Shown here: positions 63,697-64,000 of the stretch, one piece after another | Numbering within the stretch: position 1 is the first letter of the stretch | How the letters are laid out: the number at the start of each line of letters is the position of its first letter | The notes under the pieces: generated by a model | The model's database searches: none | What the model saw: only the letters and a program-made list of their open reading frames with translations | Told to the model about the DNA's origin: nothing | Assembly: GCA_002748705.1 (NCBI GenBank) | Contig: PDSZ01000010.1 | Location: 22,070 to 86,069 of the forward strand | DNA: 64,000 bases | Direction: 5' to 3' | From: Candidatus Fermentibacterota bacterium | GTDB lineage: Bacteria; Fermentibacterota; Fermentibacteria; Fermentibacterales; Fermentibacteraceae | Translations under genes and position numbers: made by a program

Positions 63697-64000
63697 GTAG
63701 ATTGGTGTAAATTGGTTTGAGGTGCAAGTCCCTTTCGTTAGAATTGAGAATCAACCACAACCCATCAATTCAGAAAGGAACCTACACCAATGACAAAGAT
63801 ACCCATGAGCGATCAGATTGCACAGAGGATAATGGAACACTTTCATAACGAGCAGGGCGGTAAGCTGCTCCAGAACATTCTCCAGGACGGTTTGCGCAAG
63901 ATAGTGACCGAGATGGTCGAAGCTGAGGTGACCGAGTTTCTTGGCGGCAGAGGACACTACGAGCGCAGGGATCCGGACTCAGAGGTTGAAGGATACCGGA
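63697..64000 (+). mobile_element. IS256-family insertion sequence, left end (cut by window)
   Basis: The region around 63701-63725 (ATTGGTGTAAATTGGTTTGAGG-like) has the look of an IS256-type terminal inverted repeat, and the transposase starts 90 bases inside it. The right end and target duplication are beyond the window, so the boundary is approximate. Confidence 0.6.
63790..64000 (+). CDS. IS256-family transposase (partial)
   Basis: Seventy visible residues start MTKIPMSDQIAQRIMEHF and continue QNILQDGLRKIVTEMVEAEV with EFLGGRGHYERRD. This is the conserved N-terminus of Mutator/IS256 transposases, before the DDE catalytic core. AGAAAGGA lies ten bases before ATG 63790. It is intact as far as seen; the catalytic part lies outside the window. 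Confidence 0.9.
   Translation, partial: MTKIPMSDQIAQRIMEHFHNEQGGKLLQNILQDGLRKIVTEMVEAEVTEFLGGRGHYERRDPDSEVEGYR

Noticed and set aside
1..64000. tRNA or rRNA genes
   Set aside because: I looked for cloverleaf-type and rRNA-like conserved stretches in the gaps and found none I could support by eye.

Overview
The window looks like the chromosome of an uncultivated, anaerobic, didermic bacterium of the FCB group. The closest match I can suggest is a Fermentibacterota/Aegiribacteria-like lineage, but this is inference. The evidence is: secreted gingipain-family (C25) proteases and other exported proteins ending in type IX-secretion-like sorting domains; two outer-membrane beta-barrel paralogues; a ferredoxin-dependent 2-oxoacid oxidoreductase; many radical SAM genes; and folate-dependent TrmFO. 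Most genes are dense, of moderate GC, have GGAGG-type ribosome sites and often overlap as ATGA or TGATG.

Layout. 1-2.9 kb: an amino-acid-dehydrogenase-like flavoprotein pair. 3-5.8 kb: an EF-G paralogue and a small membrane protein. 5.8-9.9 kb: two exported proteins, a C25 protease and a propeller-like protein whose signal-peptide region is tandemly duplicated. 10.2-17.7 kb (minus): ComM, cyclophilin, LeuS and a PAS protein with a degenerate kinase end. 17.8-22.7 kb (minus): two outer-membrane proteins and two radical SAM enzymes. 22.8-25.5 kb (minus): 2-oxoacid:ferredoxin oxidoreductase with fused beta-gamma subunits. 25.7-32.8 kb: a membrane protein, four glycosyltransferases and a B12-type radical SAM enzyme. 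32.8-39.5 kb: ClpB, a Gfo/Idh/MocA oxidoreductase, an ABC ATPase-like protein without ATPase motifs plus a membrane partner, and TrmFO.

39.5-46.6 kb is a foreign accessory island of different codon texture. From 41.3 to about 45.6 kb it has the structure of an integron gene-cassette array without an integron integrase. Short same-strand cassettes (BrnT/BrnA, a Trm112-methyltransferase, a decayed recombinase, HicA/HicB, a second BrnT/BrnA) are separated by attC-like sites. The core-site halves at the two ends of each cassette are complementary. All three toxin-antitoxin cassettes carry their own near-leaderless promoter with an inverted repeat over the -10 region. A decayed transposase and fragments of the neighbouring C25/sorting-domain genes flank the array.

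46.6-51.8 kb (minus): a giant C25 protease with FG-GAP-like repeats, coupled to a sorting-domain protein. 52.5-57 kb: AsnB, a glutamate-cysteine-ligase-like enzyme and GlnS in one run. 57.2-63.5 kb: an exported S9 peptidase, a CASTOR/POLLUX-type channel, a candidate structured RNA directly after its stop codon, a small exported protein and an NlpC/P60 hydrolase. The right edge enters an IS256-family insertion sequence.
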